A stretch of 48,970 bases of DNA, from IMG/VR virus record IMGVR_UViG_3300049484_000359, positions 1-48,970 of that record; one strand, given 5' to 3'. Positions within the stretch are counted from its first letter, which is position 1; every line of letters begins with the position of its first letter. The notes below the pieces were generated by a model, which made no database searches, had not been told where the DNA came from, and saw only the letters and a list, made by a program, of their open reading frames with translations. The translations under genes and the position numbers were made by a program. This DNA is from a virus. Shown here piece after piece: positions 1-7,262 of this stretch.

Positions 1-161
1 ATATAATATATATATTATTATAAGAAAAGAGGTAAGGTGTGGCAGAGGTCTTGGGGTGTGGTACCGCAGCCACACTCGGCCTGGGCAGGGGCGGGGCTTG
101 GGGTCCGTACCCCCCATAGTCTAGCCCTAACCCATTTAGAATCTAGGGCATAGGCCCGCTT

Positions 162-219
162 GGATCTTGACCGGCCCCGGTAAATACCTTGTAAATATCT
201 CGGAAAAACCTTGACTGGG
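162..219 (-). repeat. Left copy of inverted end repeat
   Basis: On the minus strand this reads CCCAGTCAAGG, then TTCCGAGATATTTAC, then CCGGTCAAGATCC. The same three blocks in the same order occur on the plus strand at 48822-48868 (GCCAGTCAAG, TTCCGAGATATTTAC exact over 15 bp, CCGGTCGAGATCG). The left copy has about 12 extra bases, which duplicate the GTATTTAC element. The order and similarity are read directly from the sequence; the function is unknown. Confidence 0.6.
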
Positions 220-268
220 CTTGGGGCTTCCGCCAGTCTTTTGGATGCAGGACGCGATGCCGCTTGGT

Positions 269-283
269 GTTCATGCACTGAAC
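269..283. promoter_or_regulatory. Palindromic site 1, GTTCA-TGCAC-TGAAC
   Basis: Exact copy of a dispersed 15-bp palindrome. It lies downstream of the leftward terminator, outside any gene. Confidence 0.55.
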
Positions 284-309
284 GGCATCTGAGATAGCCT
301 AGACGAACG

Positions 310-337
310 AAAGGCCGGGAGTTGCCTCCCGACCCTT
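310..337 (-). terminator. Intrinsic terminator of the leftward gene
   Basis: On the minus strand a stem of about 12 pairs (with G-U pairs) encloses a GCAA tetraloop, which is a GNRA loop. It is followed by TTTCGTT. It lies just past the stop codon of the gene at 361-801, so it should end transcription from the 893-921 promoter. Confidence 0.75.
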
Positions 338-360
338 CGCTTTACGGTAGATTGTAGAGG

Positions 361-801
361 TTACTCCTCGGTCTGCTGAAGTGCGCGGGCTGCCTCCATG
401 GCCGTCTCGATGGTCTTGAACTTGCCCAGCGCGACCAGCAACGCGGCGACCTTGCGGAGGTTTTTGTCGGGATCTTCGAACTGCTTCTCGTAGGACGTCC
501 TGACCTTGGCTCGCACCTTCAGGCCGTAGCCGTACGCGAGGCACTGGACAACCTCGTTCTCGGTGAGGACCTTGTTGCCGTCCTTGTCTTCGTACTCTTC
601 GCGGGCCTGTTCTGCCAGCTCGAAGAGGCGGTTGATCTCAGCCTCGGAGTTGACGGTGAAGATTGCCGCCTCGAAGGGGACTTCGGTGGCGACATCCTTG
701 CCGTTCTCGTCCTTGCGGTTGACCTTGACCACTCCAGGCTCGAACCGGACTAGCTGCTCTTTCGCAGCCTCGTTGACCCACGACTGGTGATTCTGCGGCA
801 T
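361..801 (-). CDS. Hypothetical 146-aa protein, promoter-proximal
   Basis: Unrecognised, charged, mostly helical soluble protein of 146 residues with no membrane segment or visible motif. The start at 801 is supported by a strong ribosome site (AGAAAGGAAA, about 5 bases upstream). It is the only gene between a consensus sigma70 promoter (893-921) and an intrinsic terminator (310-337), so it forms a private transcription unit that points away from the late genes. That position suits an early-expressed factor, but no function can be assigned. Its codons are richer in G and C than those of most neighbours. Confidence 0.8.
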   Translation of the reverse strand: MPQNHQSWVNEAAKEQLVRFEPGVVKVNRKDENGKDVATEVPFEAAIFTVNSEAEINRLFELAEQAREEYEDKDGNKVLTENEVVQCLAYGYGLKVRAKVRTSYEKQFEDPDKNLRKVAALLVALGKFKTIETAMEAARALQQTEE

Positions 802-892
802 TGTGTTTTCCTTTCTGGAAAGCTAGCTTTTCAATGAGCAGGCTGTCTAGCGGGACAGTCTGACCCGGGGCACGATCGCCCCCGATGCATGT

Positions 893-921
893 ATAATACG
901 GCGGTGCCCCCGCAATGTCAA
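893..921 (-). promoter_or_regulatory. Leftward sigma70-type promoter
   Basis: On the minus strand TTGACA (921-916), a 17-bp spacer and TATTAT (898-893) give a perfect -35 box and a 5/6 -10 box at optimal spacing. The predicted transcript runs left through 361-801. Its leader contains a small CTGTC/GACAG hairpin before the ribosome site. Confidence 0.85.
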
Positions 922-1013
922 GGGCCAAGTTGTAAAATGGATGGGGACGCGGTATGTAGTAAAAAAGACACACGTCCCGCGCGGGGGCAGGCAGGGTCGG
1001 GAATGCCCACATG

Positions 1014-1043
1014 CCGTCGGGGTATGCCCCATCTGACCGACGG
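1014..1043. repeat. Nested inverted repeat
   Basis: CCGTCGG at 1014-1020 is matched by CCGACGG at 1037-1043. Inside it, GGGG (1019-1022) and CCCC (1027-1030) form a second small hairpin. It lies in the GC-rich centre of the divergent control region and could be an operator or cruciform. Confidence 0.45.
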
Positions 1044-1137
1044 GTCCCATCCGACCGGCGGCGGGGGGGATCCATCATCTCGCGTCTATGACATAAATAT
1101 TTTGGGTCCCATATTATGATGCAGATGCGGGTCCCAT
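1042..1137. repeat. Three direct copies of GGGTCCCAT
   Basis: Exact copies lie at 1042-1050, 1104-1112 and 1129-1137, all in the same orientation. The core GGGTCCC is itself a near-palindrome. The second copy lies within the spacer of a weaker candidate rightward promoter and the third lies just downstream of it, which is typical operator placement. No binding protein can be named. Confidence 0.55.
1088..1117 (+). promoter_or_regulatory. Candidate second rightward promoter
   Basis: ATGACA (1088-1093), 18 bp, TATTAT (1112-1117): both boxes match consensus at 5 of 6 positions. It overlaps the GGGTCCCAT repeats and would add about 150 bases to the leader of the late operon. Confidence 0.4.
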
Positions 1138-1168
1138 ATACGCTATAGTTATTTATGCATACGATACT

Positions 1169-1183
1169 GTTCATGGGCTGAAC
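1169..1183. promoter_or_regulatory. Palindromic site 2, GTTCA-TGGGC-TGAAC
   Basis: Exact copy of the dispersed palindrome, extended by one pair to TGTTCA/TGAACA. It lies about 45 bp upstream of the strong rightward promoter, a position suited to control of the late operon. Confidence 0.6.
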
Positions 1184-1226
1184 AAGTGGAATTTCCTGTT
1201 CAGAAAAGCGTTCATAGATATGCCCA

Positions 1227-1255
1227 TTGACAAACGCGTAGGTGGGGGCTATTAT
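1227..1255 (+). promoter_or_regulatory. Rightward sigma70-type promoter of the late operon
   Basis: TTGACA (1227-1232), 17 bp, TATTAT (1250-1255). It is identical in boxes and spacing to the leftward promoter. The predicted start near 1262 coincides with the first arm of the structured leader. It should transcribe the terminase and all structural genes. Confidence 0.85.
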
Positions 1256-1262
1256 GGACTTG

Positions 1263-1391
1263 GCCAGGTATAGCATCTTCTAGGCCATGGAGACTGGCGG
1301 GATCCATGTCACGCTCGAGCCTTTCTTGCCCCTGGACAGGAAGTTGGACTCGCGGATGTCTAGAAGCTCTTGCTATACCTGGCTTTTTCTT
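1263..1391 (+). promoter_or_regulatory. Structured leader RNA with attenuator-like end
   Basis: GCCAGGTATAGCA (1263-1275) is perfectly complementary to TGCTATACCTGGC (1371-1383), and the pairing extends through TTCTAG/CTAGAA. The closing stem encloses about 80 bases with further local hairpins (CATGGA/TCCATG and a GCTCGAGC palindrome). The 3' arm is followed at once by TTTTTCTT. The geometry is that of a multi-branched RNA closed by a terminator-like stem at the very 5' end of the late transcript. It could be an attenuator, a riboswitch-like element or an antitermination (put-like) RNA. The structure is seen; the function is inferred. Confidence 0.65.
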
Positions 1392-1403
1392 CGAACACGT
1401 GGG

Positions 1404-1437
1404 TCTCATGGAGATAAGCATCTCATGGAGATAAGCA
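1404..1437 (+). repeat. 17-bp tandem duplication at the first late start codon
   Basis: TCTCATGGAGATAAGCA occurs twice back to back (1404-1420 and 1421-1437). Each copy contains ATG and GGAG. The GGAG of copy one is placed 11 bases before the ATG of copy two, which opens the small-terminase frame. The ATG of copy one opens only an 8-codon frame. Confidence 0.85.
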
Positions 1438-1982
1438 ACGACGAAGCGGAGGCTTTGCTATCCCATCCAAATAATGGGGCTCGGCTTCCAGTCTTTACGA
1501 AAGATCATCGCGGAATGCCTGAAGGTACCCCGCGTATCTCTCCTGTCTTTCGTACGATCTTAGGCGTAGCTGCGCATCATGATTCCATTCGAGATACGGC
1601 CAAGCTATTTGGCGTCGGGACTCATACTGTACAAGCTGCGAAGGTTGGCGAGCATGTATCTGGCGCGGTGATCCCAGAAGTAAAAGAGAACGTAGAAGCC
1701 ATCATAAGTAAAGGGAAGTCAGACGTACGTAAAGGAGCCCTTGACGCTCTTGCCGGAATGTTCGCGGATACGATTACGCAAGAGAATCTATCCACACTCA
1801 AGCCAAGAGAAGCTGTCTCGGCGGCGAAGGATCTTGCTGTAGTTGTCGAAAAGCTTTCTCCTAAGTCTGCGGGTGGAAACGTTGCTGTCTTCGTCCACGC
1901 TCCACAGGTTAAGCAAGAGGAAACTTTTGGTGAACCAATAGAAGTTGAGTACAATCCGATGGATGAAGGAAAACTCGAATGA
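1425..1982 (+). CDS. terS: Putative terminase small subunit
   Basis: 185 residues. Near residues 48-66 lies a helix-turn-helix-like stretch (DSIRDTAKLFGVGTHTVQAA), followed by helical, charged sequence, as in phage small terminases that bind the packaging site. It lies directly upstream of the large terminase and overlaps it by ATGA. A longer frame from 1287 exists, but its extra N-terminus is unlike protein and runs through the structured leader. The ATG at 1425 has GGAG 11 bases upstream, supplied by the tandem duplication. The assignment rests on position and the DNA-binding motif. Confidence 0.7.
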   Translation: MEISNDEAEALLSHPNNGARLPVFTKDHRGMPEGTPRISPVFRTILGVAAHHDSIRDTAKLFGVGTHTVQAAKVGEHVSGAVIPEVKENVEAIISKGKSDVRKGALDALAGMFADTITQENLSTLKPREAVSAAKDLAVVVEKLSPKSAGGNVAVFVHAPQVKQEETFGEPIEVEYNPMDEGKLE

Positions 1983-3634
1983 GTGTCGAGATCCTTCCTA
2001 ACGAGCAGCTGCGGATTGATATTCGTATGAATCCAAAGCAGGCCCTTTTCTGCTCGATTCCGACATCAATCAAGGAAGGATTCTATGGTGGGTCGGCGGG
2101 ATCAGGTAAGTCATACTGCCTCACGTTAGATCCACTCCTTAGACAGTTTCATCAACATCCGCGTTTCACTGGTATCCTCTTTCGTGAATCCTACCCTGAG
2201 CTTGAAAAGTCGCTTATCCGAGAATCTGCCATCTGGTATCCTCATTTTGGAGCCACATATAATGGCAGTGAGCACAACTGGACTTTCCCGAGCGGGGCAA
2301 AGATATGGTTCTCATATCTTGCTAAAGACTCTCAAGTAACCCAGCACGACTCAGCACAGTACAACTATGCGGCATTCGATGAGCTGACGCAGTTCTCTCG
2401 ATACCGCTATATGTACATCGTGCATACACGCGTCAGATCTGCTGTTGAGGGTTTACCTGCGTACTCGAGATCTGCCTCTAACCCACTTGGAATTGGTCAT
2501 GCGTGGGTTAAAGAGAGATTCGTCGAGCCTGCTCCTCTAGGTGGACGTATCATAGCTGAGCGGATGCCTGATGGTAAAGTTGTCAAGCGTATTTTTATCA
2601 AGGCGCTCGTTCAAGATAATCCCATCCTTCTCAAGGCAAACCCAGAATACATCAACTCTCTCATGCTCTTGCCCGAAGCGGAGCGGAGATCGAAGCTGTA
2701 TGGAGACTGGGATGCAATTGCTGGTGCTGTATTCCGTGAGTTCCGCCAGCTTCATAATGCGGATGAGCCCGAGAATGCGGTACACGTAATTGAGCCCTTT
2801 ATAATCCCCGATCACTGGCCAGTCATACTTGCCATAGATTGGGGCTTTGATGCCATGACTTGGGCTGGCTTCTTTGCTGTGTCTCCATCTGGACGTGTCT
2901 ATCTTTGTCAAGAGTTCTCGGCGCGGCAGACAAAGATAAGCGTATGGGGCGCGGATCTGGCGCGGATAGCTGCTCGATATGCTGGGCTTCGCACTCCAGT
3001 AACGCTTGACGGATCGGCATGGGGTAATCGTGGCGAAGAGTTGACTCTGGCAGAGCAGATAGAAAATGCTATGGGTCTCCCCGTAGAAAAAGCTGATCGA
3101 GATCGTATTGGTGGAAAGATGCTCTTGCATGAGTATCTAAGGTGGCGGCCTCGGCCTAAGAAGTATGAACCACCTGATGGGTATGATCCTGAGATCGAGC
3201 AAAAGATCTGGAGGATCCGTGGAGATAAAGCGGCAGCAGATTATCGTGCCTACTTTATGCCCGAGCCCGATGAGGTTAATCTTCCTCAGTATCAAATCTT
3301 CAATACTTGTCCCCTTGCAATACAAGCACTTGTTGCTTGCACCACGGATCCAGATAATCCAGAAGATGTACAAGAATGGGATGGGGACGATCCTTATGAT
3401 GGTCAACGATATGGACTCAAGCGAGTTCATAGATACTTCGAGGAGGCCAAGCAGGCTGGCTCGTTGGTTGGTCGTCGAGATGATATAGTTGAGCGTCTCC
3501 ATAAGACCGGAGATATGACACAGTTCTACCAAGAGATGGAAGCTCTCGAGCTTCTTGAGGCAGTGACAGATGGGCCAGTCAGAAGGTACAGCACACTTCG
3601 CTCCGGTCGGTCTTACCGTTCCGTTCACAGATAA
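1979..3634 (+). CDS. terL: Terminase large subunit
   Basis: 551-residue packaging motor. The ATPase domain shows Walker A GGSAGSGKS at residues 37-45 and a Walker B/DE pair at FDE 133-135. The C-terminal RNase-H-like nuclease begins at VILAIDWGFD, with catalytic D287 in the AIDWG motif. It drives ATP-dependent DNA translocation into the procapsid and cuts DNA at headful or site-specific ends. The length is normal for the family. The start overlaps the previous stop codon (ATGA), so translation is coupled. The tail of the gene overlaps the next frame by 65 bases. Confidence 0.95.
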   Translation: MSVEILPNEQLRIDIRMNPKQALFCSIPTSIKEGFYGGSAGSGKSYCLTLDPLLRQFHQHPRFTGILFRESYPELEKSLIRESAIWYPHFGATYNGSEHNWTFPSGAKIWFSYLAKDSQVTQHDSAQYNYAAFDELTQFSRYRYMYIVHTRVRSAVEGLPAYSRSASNPLGIGHAWVKERFVEPAPLGGRIIAERMPDGKVVKRIFIKALVQDNPILLKANPEYINSLMLLPEAERRSKLYGDWDAIAGAVFREFRQLHNADEPENAVHVIEPFIIPDHWPVILAIDWGFDAMTWAGFFAVSPSGRVYLCQEFSARQTKISVWGADLARIAARYAGLRTPVTLDGSAWGNRGEELTLAEQIENAMGLPVEKADRDRIGGKMLLHEYLRWRPRPKKYEPPDGYDPEIEQKIWRIRGDKAAADYRAYFMPEPDEVNLPQYQIFNTCPLAIQALVACTTDPDNPEDVQEWDGDDPYDGQRYGLKRVHRYFEEAKQAGSLVGRRDDIVERLHKTGDMTQFYQEMEALELLEAVTDGPVRRYSTLRSGRSYRSVHR

Positions 3635-3854
3635 AGATCGTCTCATCGAACAGTTGCAAGAAGAACTCTTGCATGCACGGATGATGAATGATCGTCTTCT
3701 TTCTCTTCTTGAGTCTCGCGGAGTTCACCACATTAACGATGCGGAGGCTCCATCAGTCGATCTTGAGCAGCTCCCTCGAAAGCGACTTCTTCCAAGTCAG
3801 CGTAGGGCGAGGGCACAACAGATACTCGATGAGAGAGATAAGAAAAATGAGTGA
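3570..3854 (+). CDS. Small helical hypothetical protein
   Basis: 94 residues, charged, with a predicted coiled-coil segment (residues 22-47) and a basic C-terminus rich in Arg and Lys. It starts inside the end of the large terminase (65-base overlap) with GAGG nine bases upstream, and ends overlapping the next start. Function unknown. Position between terminase and portal suggests a packaging accessory or virion component, but nothing specific is visible. Confidence 0.65.
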   Translation: MGQSEGTAHFAPVGLTVPFTDKDRLIEQLQEELLHARMMNDRLLSLLESRGVHHINDAEAPSVDLEQLPRKRLLPSQRRARAQQILDERDKKNE

Positions 3855-4143
3855 GCAGACACTGCTTTGGCTCTTTGCTGGATCATTCGGTTTTACGTTC
3901 CTTGTTTTTAGCGCAGTCGTTACCCAGGCGGTAAAAATGGCTAGATACGGAACTCAACTAGCTGCCATCAGATCCATACTTGAATCCCACGAGGAACGTG
4001 AAGAGAAGATGTTTGAGGAAATCAAACGTGGGGCAGAGGCGGCACAGAGTACAGTACAAGCTGAGGTGCGTACGCTTATCTCTCATGTAATGGCTTTGAC
4101 CTTGGAAGTTGGCAAGGTGGTCGGAAAAAGGATACAGGCCTAA
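3847..4143 (+). CDS. Membrane-anchored coiled-coil protein, lysis candidate
   Basis: 98 residues. One hydrophobic segment (about residues 6-29) is followed by a long charged helix likely to form a coiled coil. An N-in or signal-anchor topology of this type is seen in inner-membrane spanins and some holins. The ATG at 3847 overlaps the upstream stop codon (ATGAGTGA). A longer frame from 3688 is rejected because its N-terminus overlaps the preceding gene. It directly precedes another small membrane protein, so the pair may act in lysis. Function inferred. Confidence 0.7.
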   Translation: MSEQTLLWLFAGSFGFTFLVFSAVVTQAVKMARYGTQLAAIRSILESHEEREEKMFEEIKRGAEAAQSTVQAEVRTLISHVMALTLEVGKVVGKRIQA

Positions 4144-4382
4144 TGGAAGAAACAGCTTATCCCACTTACTCGTACGGAAAGACGATCAAGAAGGCGCTTG
4201 AAGCGGCAGGAGAACTCCTCCTCGCAGCATTCATCGCGGTCCTTCCTCAAATGCTTGAGCAGTTGGTCGTAATGCTAAATGGCGGCGCGGCAGCTTCTCT
4301 TGAACTCTCGCCCAAATCCACGCTTCTCATCGTCTTCATCCTCCGAGCTTTCTCAAACTGGCTGAAGAACCGGAATAACTAA
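4143..4382 (+). CDS. Holin-like small membrane protein
   Basis: 79 residues with two hydrophobic segments (about 24-46 and 58-72), separated by a short loop and ending in a basic tail (NWLKNRNN). Size and topology fit a class II holin that makes holes in the inner membrane so the peptidase encoded at 24533 can reach the cell wall. The start codon shares the TAATG junction with the upstream stop codon. There is no diagnostic motif, so the call rests on topology and on its paired neighbour. Confidence 0.6.
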   Translation: MEETAYPTYSYGKTIKKALEAAGELLLAAFIAVLPQMLEQLVVMLNGGAAASLELSPKSTLLIVFILRAFSNWLKNRNN

Positions 4383-4383
4383 A

Positions 4384-6660
4384 GTGGACGATACACCAGC
4401 TCTGCCCGTCGATGACTCGGTTACAGAGACACAAGAAGTCCCGCCATCATCTGTAACTGAACCAGCGCGGCCAATCGATCTTACAGATGAAGAGAAGGCG
4501 GAGCTGCGTAATGTCTTCACGACCATCACTCGACCTGATGATGATGTCAGAGAGAAGATGGTTCCCATCTGGCAGAAGTACGAATACTACTGGCGTGGCC
4601 TTCAGGATGTAGTGTATGACAAAACTGCCAAAGAATATCGATCCGCCGATGGCGTAATTCGTGCGGCTGGGGAGCTTGAAGATGACTACATCGGGACTAA
4701 GTTCGTTAATCTGTATCAGTCTCATGGAACATCTATCGCCGCCGCACTTTCTGCCGAAACGCCTAAGGTTAAGTTCTTCCCTGAAGATGCAGAAGATCCA
4801 CAAGATATCACGACAGCGAAGACATACTCGACCGCCGCGGAGTTCATAGCCGATGATAACGACGCTCGACTTCTTCTCCTTCGTGCGATATATACTCGAT
4901 GGAATCAGTCGTTCGTTGCGTACTACAACACGTATGTATACGATGATAAGTTTGGTTCCATTGAGAAGAAAACATATCGAACGAGGGAAGTCGAGCGTAT
5001 CGAAACCGTGTGTCCTGAGTGCGGGGAAGACGTTCCTGTTCAGGGTCCGAACAGCATGTGCGAAGTCTGCAGAGTGCCAGCGATACAGACTCCCACGATC
5101 GACCTTGTCCCAGAGATAGCTGAGATCATTACGATCCCAAAGGGTCGTGAGAAGATTGAGGTGTATGGGCCTCGTCACGTTCGTGTTCCATACAACATCA
5201 AGAATGTACAACAAGCTGGCTATCTCATTCTCGAGGGCGAATTCCACTGGGCCATGCTTGCTGATCTTTTTCCTCATGCTGGCATAACTTCAGGATACTC
5301 GGGAAGCCTATCGCCTGAAGGAACTGCGAGGGATGCGCGTAAAGCAAGTGAAGGTGGGGAGTCTGATTCGGATCAGCGTACTCTTCTACGTTGTTGGTTC
5401 AGGCCTTGGACTTTCAACTTGATTGAGGATGAGGCGATCAGGGCGGAGCTGAAAGTCAAGTTTCCTCATGGAATCCAAGTTACATATATCGATGACATTT
5501 TCGTCGAAGCTTTTGATGAGAGCATGGACGATCATTGGACCATCGATATGGATCCATTTGCTGAGCATATCCACGGCGATCCTCTTGGAAAGCCCATGAT
5601 TCCTATCCAGGATATGCACACGGATGTGACTCAGCTCACGCTTGATACAATCCTCTCTGGCATTCCTGATCGATTTGCTGATCCAACCGTACTTAATTTC
5701 AAGAGCTACAAAGAATCCGAGCGTGCTCCAGGTGGTGTCTTTCCTGCCAAGAGACCTGCTGGAATGGGATTGGATTCTGGATTCTGGGAGAGTCGAGCCG
5801 TTACTCTCTCAGAGAACGTAGACTACTTTACTAGTCGCCTTGAGTCATATGGCGAGCAGATGACGGGAGATCGAGCCGGAATTAGCGGCGGCTCTCTCCC
5901 GAAGGGTTCATCGAGGACGGCTGGTGAATATCAGCAGGCCAAGCAGTCAGCTTTGCAGCGACTTAGCGTTGTTTGGTACTGCTTGTCCTTGACTTGGTCG
6001 CAGGTGATGAAGAAGGCTGTGCAAGAACTTCGAGTCAACATGCGATATCAGGGTCAGGACATCAAGTTTGTCAAGGAAGCTGGTGAGGGATTCGCAAACG
6101 TTTGGATCAAGCTTGCTGATATTGACGATGGAAACGTTGGTCGAGTCAGAGCTGAGAACAGTGAAACCTTCCCGATGAGCACACCTGAGAAGCGAGCCAT
6201 GATTATGGAACTTCTCCAGACTGGTATCCCCCCACTCTTCCAATGGCTCTTTGATTCCGAAAATCTTGGTGAGATGTCTCGCATCATGTTTGGTTTGACG
6301 AACTTTAAGATTCCAGGAGAAGAAGATCGTGAGCAGCAACTGTGGGAAATCAGCAATATCCTTCGTGGACAGATGGAGATTGCTGATCCAGATCTGGATA
6401 ATCACGAGATTCACTCAAAGACCATAAGGTCATGGGCGTCCGGCTACAGCGGGCATAAAGTTCGCGACATAAATCCGGTTGGTTATGGAATGGTCATGGA
6501 GCATTTGCAGCAGCATGAGATGATCTTGCAACAAAGAATGCTTGCTCAGCAAGCTATGGCTGCTCCACCCCCACAACCTTCCGGTGCTGTTCCTCCTGGT
6601 AAGAAGGATACGGGAAACGCTCCCGTCTCCAAGCCAGCTAAGCCCCCAATGGGTCAGTGA
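4384..6660 (+). CDS. Portal protein with zinc knuckle
   Basis: 758 residues, with a GTG start one base after the previous stop codon. Its place after the terminase, its large size, its mixed alpha/beta middle and its Gln/Pro-rich C-terminal tail fit the portal of short-tailed phages, the dodecameric channel through which DNA enters and leaves the head. Unusually, residues 210-229 contain CxxC-x12-CxxC (C210, C213, C226, C229), a zinc-ribbon knuckle not usual in portals. The C-terminus (about 700-758) is low-complexity Gln, Ala and Pro. Identified by context and overall pattern. Confidence 0.8.
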   Translation: MDDTPALPVDDSVTETQEVPPSSVTEPARPIDLTDEEKAELRNVFTTITRPDDDVREKMVPIWQKYEYYWRGLQDVVYDKTAKEYRSADGVIRAAGELEDDYIGTKFVNLYQSHGTSIAAALSAETPKVKFFPEDAEDPQDITTAKTYSTAAEFIADDNDARLLLLRAIYTRWNQSFVAYYNTYVYDDKFGSIEKKTYRTREVERIETVCPECGEDVPVQGPNSMCEVCRVPAIQTPTIDLVPEIAEIITIPKGREKIEVYGPRHVRVPYNIKNVQQAGYLILEGEFHWAMLADLFPHAGITSGYSGSLSPEGTARDARKASEGGESDSDQRTLLRCWFRPWTFNLIEDEAIRAELKVKFPHGIQVTYIDDIFVEAFDESMDDHWTIDMDPFAEHIHGDPLGKPMIPIQDMHTDVTQLTLDTILSGIPDRFADPTVLNFKSYKESERAPGGVFPAKRPAGMGLDSGFWESRAVTLSENVDYFTSRLESYGEQMTGDRAGISGGSLPKGSSRTAGEYQQAKQSALQRLSVVWYCLSLTWSQVMKKAVQELRVNMRYQGQDIKFVKEAGEGFANVWIKLADIDDGNVGRVRAENSETFPMSTPEKRAMIMELLQTGIPPLFQWLFDSENLGEMSRIMFGLTNFKIPGEEDREQQLWEISNILRGQMEIADPDLDNHEIHSKTIRSWASGYSGHKVRDINPVGYGMVMEHLQQHEMILQQRMLAQQAMAAPPPQPSGAVPPGKKDTGNAPVSKPAKPPMGQ

Positions 6661-6815
6661 TGCTGAAGAAATGGTGGCAAAGTCGAGTCAGATCAATTGG
6701 GCAAGAGACCTATATTCGTCTTACGCCCAATCCCGGTTTTCGAATTCTCTTTCGTCGATACGAAATTCGATGGAATAAGTTTTACGGTTGGAGAGTTGGA
6801 AAGCTAAAGGGATAA
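6660..6815 (+). CDS. Small basic 51-aa protein
   Basis: 51 residues beginning MLKKWWQSRVRSIG, rich in Arg, Lys and aromatics, with high predicted charge. The ATG overlaps the portal stop codon as TGATG, so translation is coupled, and the frame ends three bases before the next start. The frame fills the gap exactly, which argues that it is real. Function unknown; a nucleic-acid-binding or virion accessory role is possible. Confidence 0.65.
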   Translation: MLKKWWQSRVRSIGQETYIRLTPNPGFRILFRRYEIRWNKFYGWRVGKLKG

Positions 6816-6818
6816 ATC

Positions 6819-7262
6819 ATGGCTCAATTTGCTCGTCCAAGTGTAGATACAACTCGAGACAACTGGGAGGAAGATGATGGTACAACTACGGACATTTGGG
6901 ATCAGATAGATGAGGTAGCATCGGATGATGCAGACTACATTCGTACTGTTTTGACTCCTACGAGTGATGTTTACGTTTGTAAGTTGACGTCAGTAGAAGA
7001 TCCTATCTCGTCTATCAATCATATCGTACGATATCGATATGGAAAGGATGCGGCAAGTGGGGATCAAATTGATTTGACCGTACAGCTTCGTCAGGGATAC
7101 GTAAGTGAGGGAACACCAGGAACTCTCATAGCAACAATTGGGACTCATACAAATATCGCAAGCGGTTGGACTGCTGGATCATACACACTAAGTGGAGCTG
7201 AAGCAGACGCGATAACAAATTACGCTGACCTCTATCTCCGCTTTGTTGCAAACAAGCCATGA
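6819..7262 (+). CDS. Hypothetical virion protein
   Basis: 147 residues, beta-rich and soluble, with acidic N-terminus (about residues 16-40) and repeated hydrophobic/polar alternation. No catalytic motif is visible. Start supported by AAAGGGA six bases upstream. It overlaps the following fibre-like gene by ATGA, so the two are probably made together and may interact in the tail or on the capsid. Confidence 0.75.
   Translation: MAQFARPSVDTTRDNWEEDDGTTTDIWDQIDEVASDDADYIRTVLTPTSDVYVCKLTSVEDPISSINHIVRYRYGKDAASGDQIDLTVQLRQGYVSEGTPGTLIATIGTHTNIASGWTAGSYTLSGAEADAITNYADLYLRFVANKP

Larger units (their letters stand above)
1..309. other. Left end, no supported gene
   Basis: The first 24 bases are almost pure A/T, and the rest is a GC-rich stretch. 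Open frames here have neither a convincing ribosome binding site nor protein-like composition. The stretch holds one GTTCA-N5-TGAAC site (269-283) and a sequence at 162-219 that recurs, inverted and diverged, near the right end. It may be a replication or control region if the molecule is circular, but this is inference. Confidence 0.6.

Noticed and set aside
18-278. Leftward open frame at the left end
   Set aside because: Arg/Ser/Pro-rich, with no ribosome site, beyond a strong terminator, and overlaps the end repeat.
638-1276. Long leftward frame over the control region
   Set aside because: It overlaps the real gene at 361-801 and both promoters; its composition is not protein-like.
1287-1424. 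Upstream extension of the small terminase
   Set aside because: It runs through the structured leader, and the ATG has no ribosome site; the start at 1425 is better.
2537-3130. Leftward frame inside the large terminase
   Set aside because: Antisense shadow of a strongly supported gene.
5038-5052. GTTCAGGGTCCGAAC as a ninth palindromic site
   Set aside because: One mismatch in the right arm (CGAAC). About one to two such near-copies are expected by chance, so it is not counted among the exact sites.
6542-6778. 78-codon rightward frame after the portal
   Set aside because: Overlaps the portal and the better 51-residue frame at 6660-6815.
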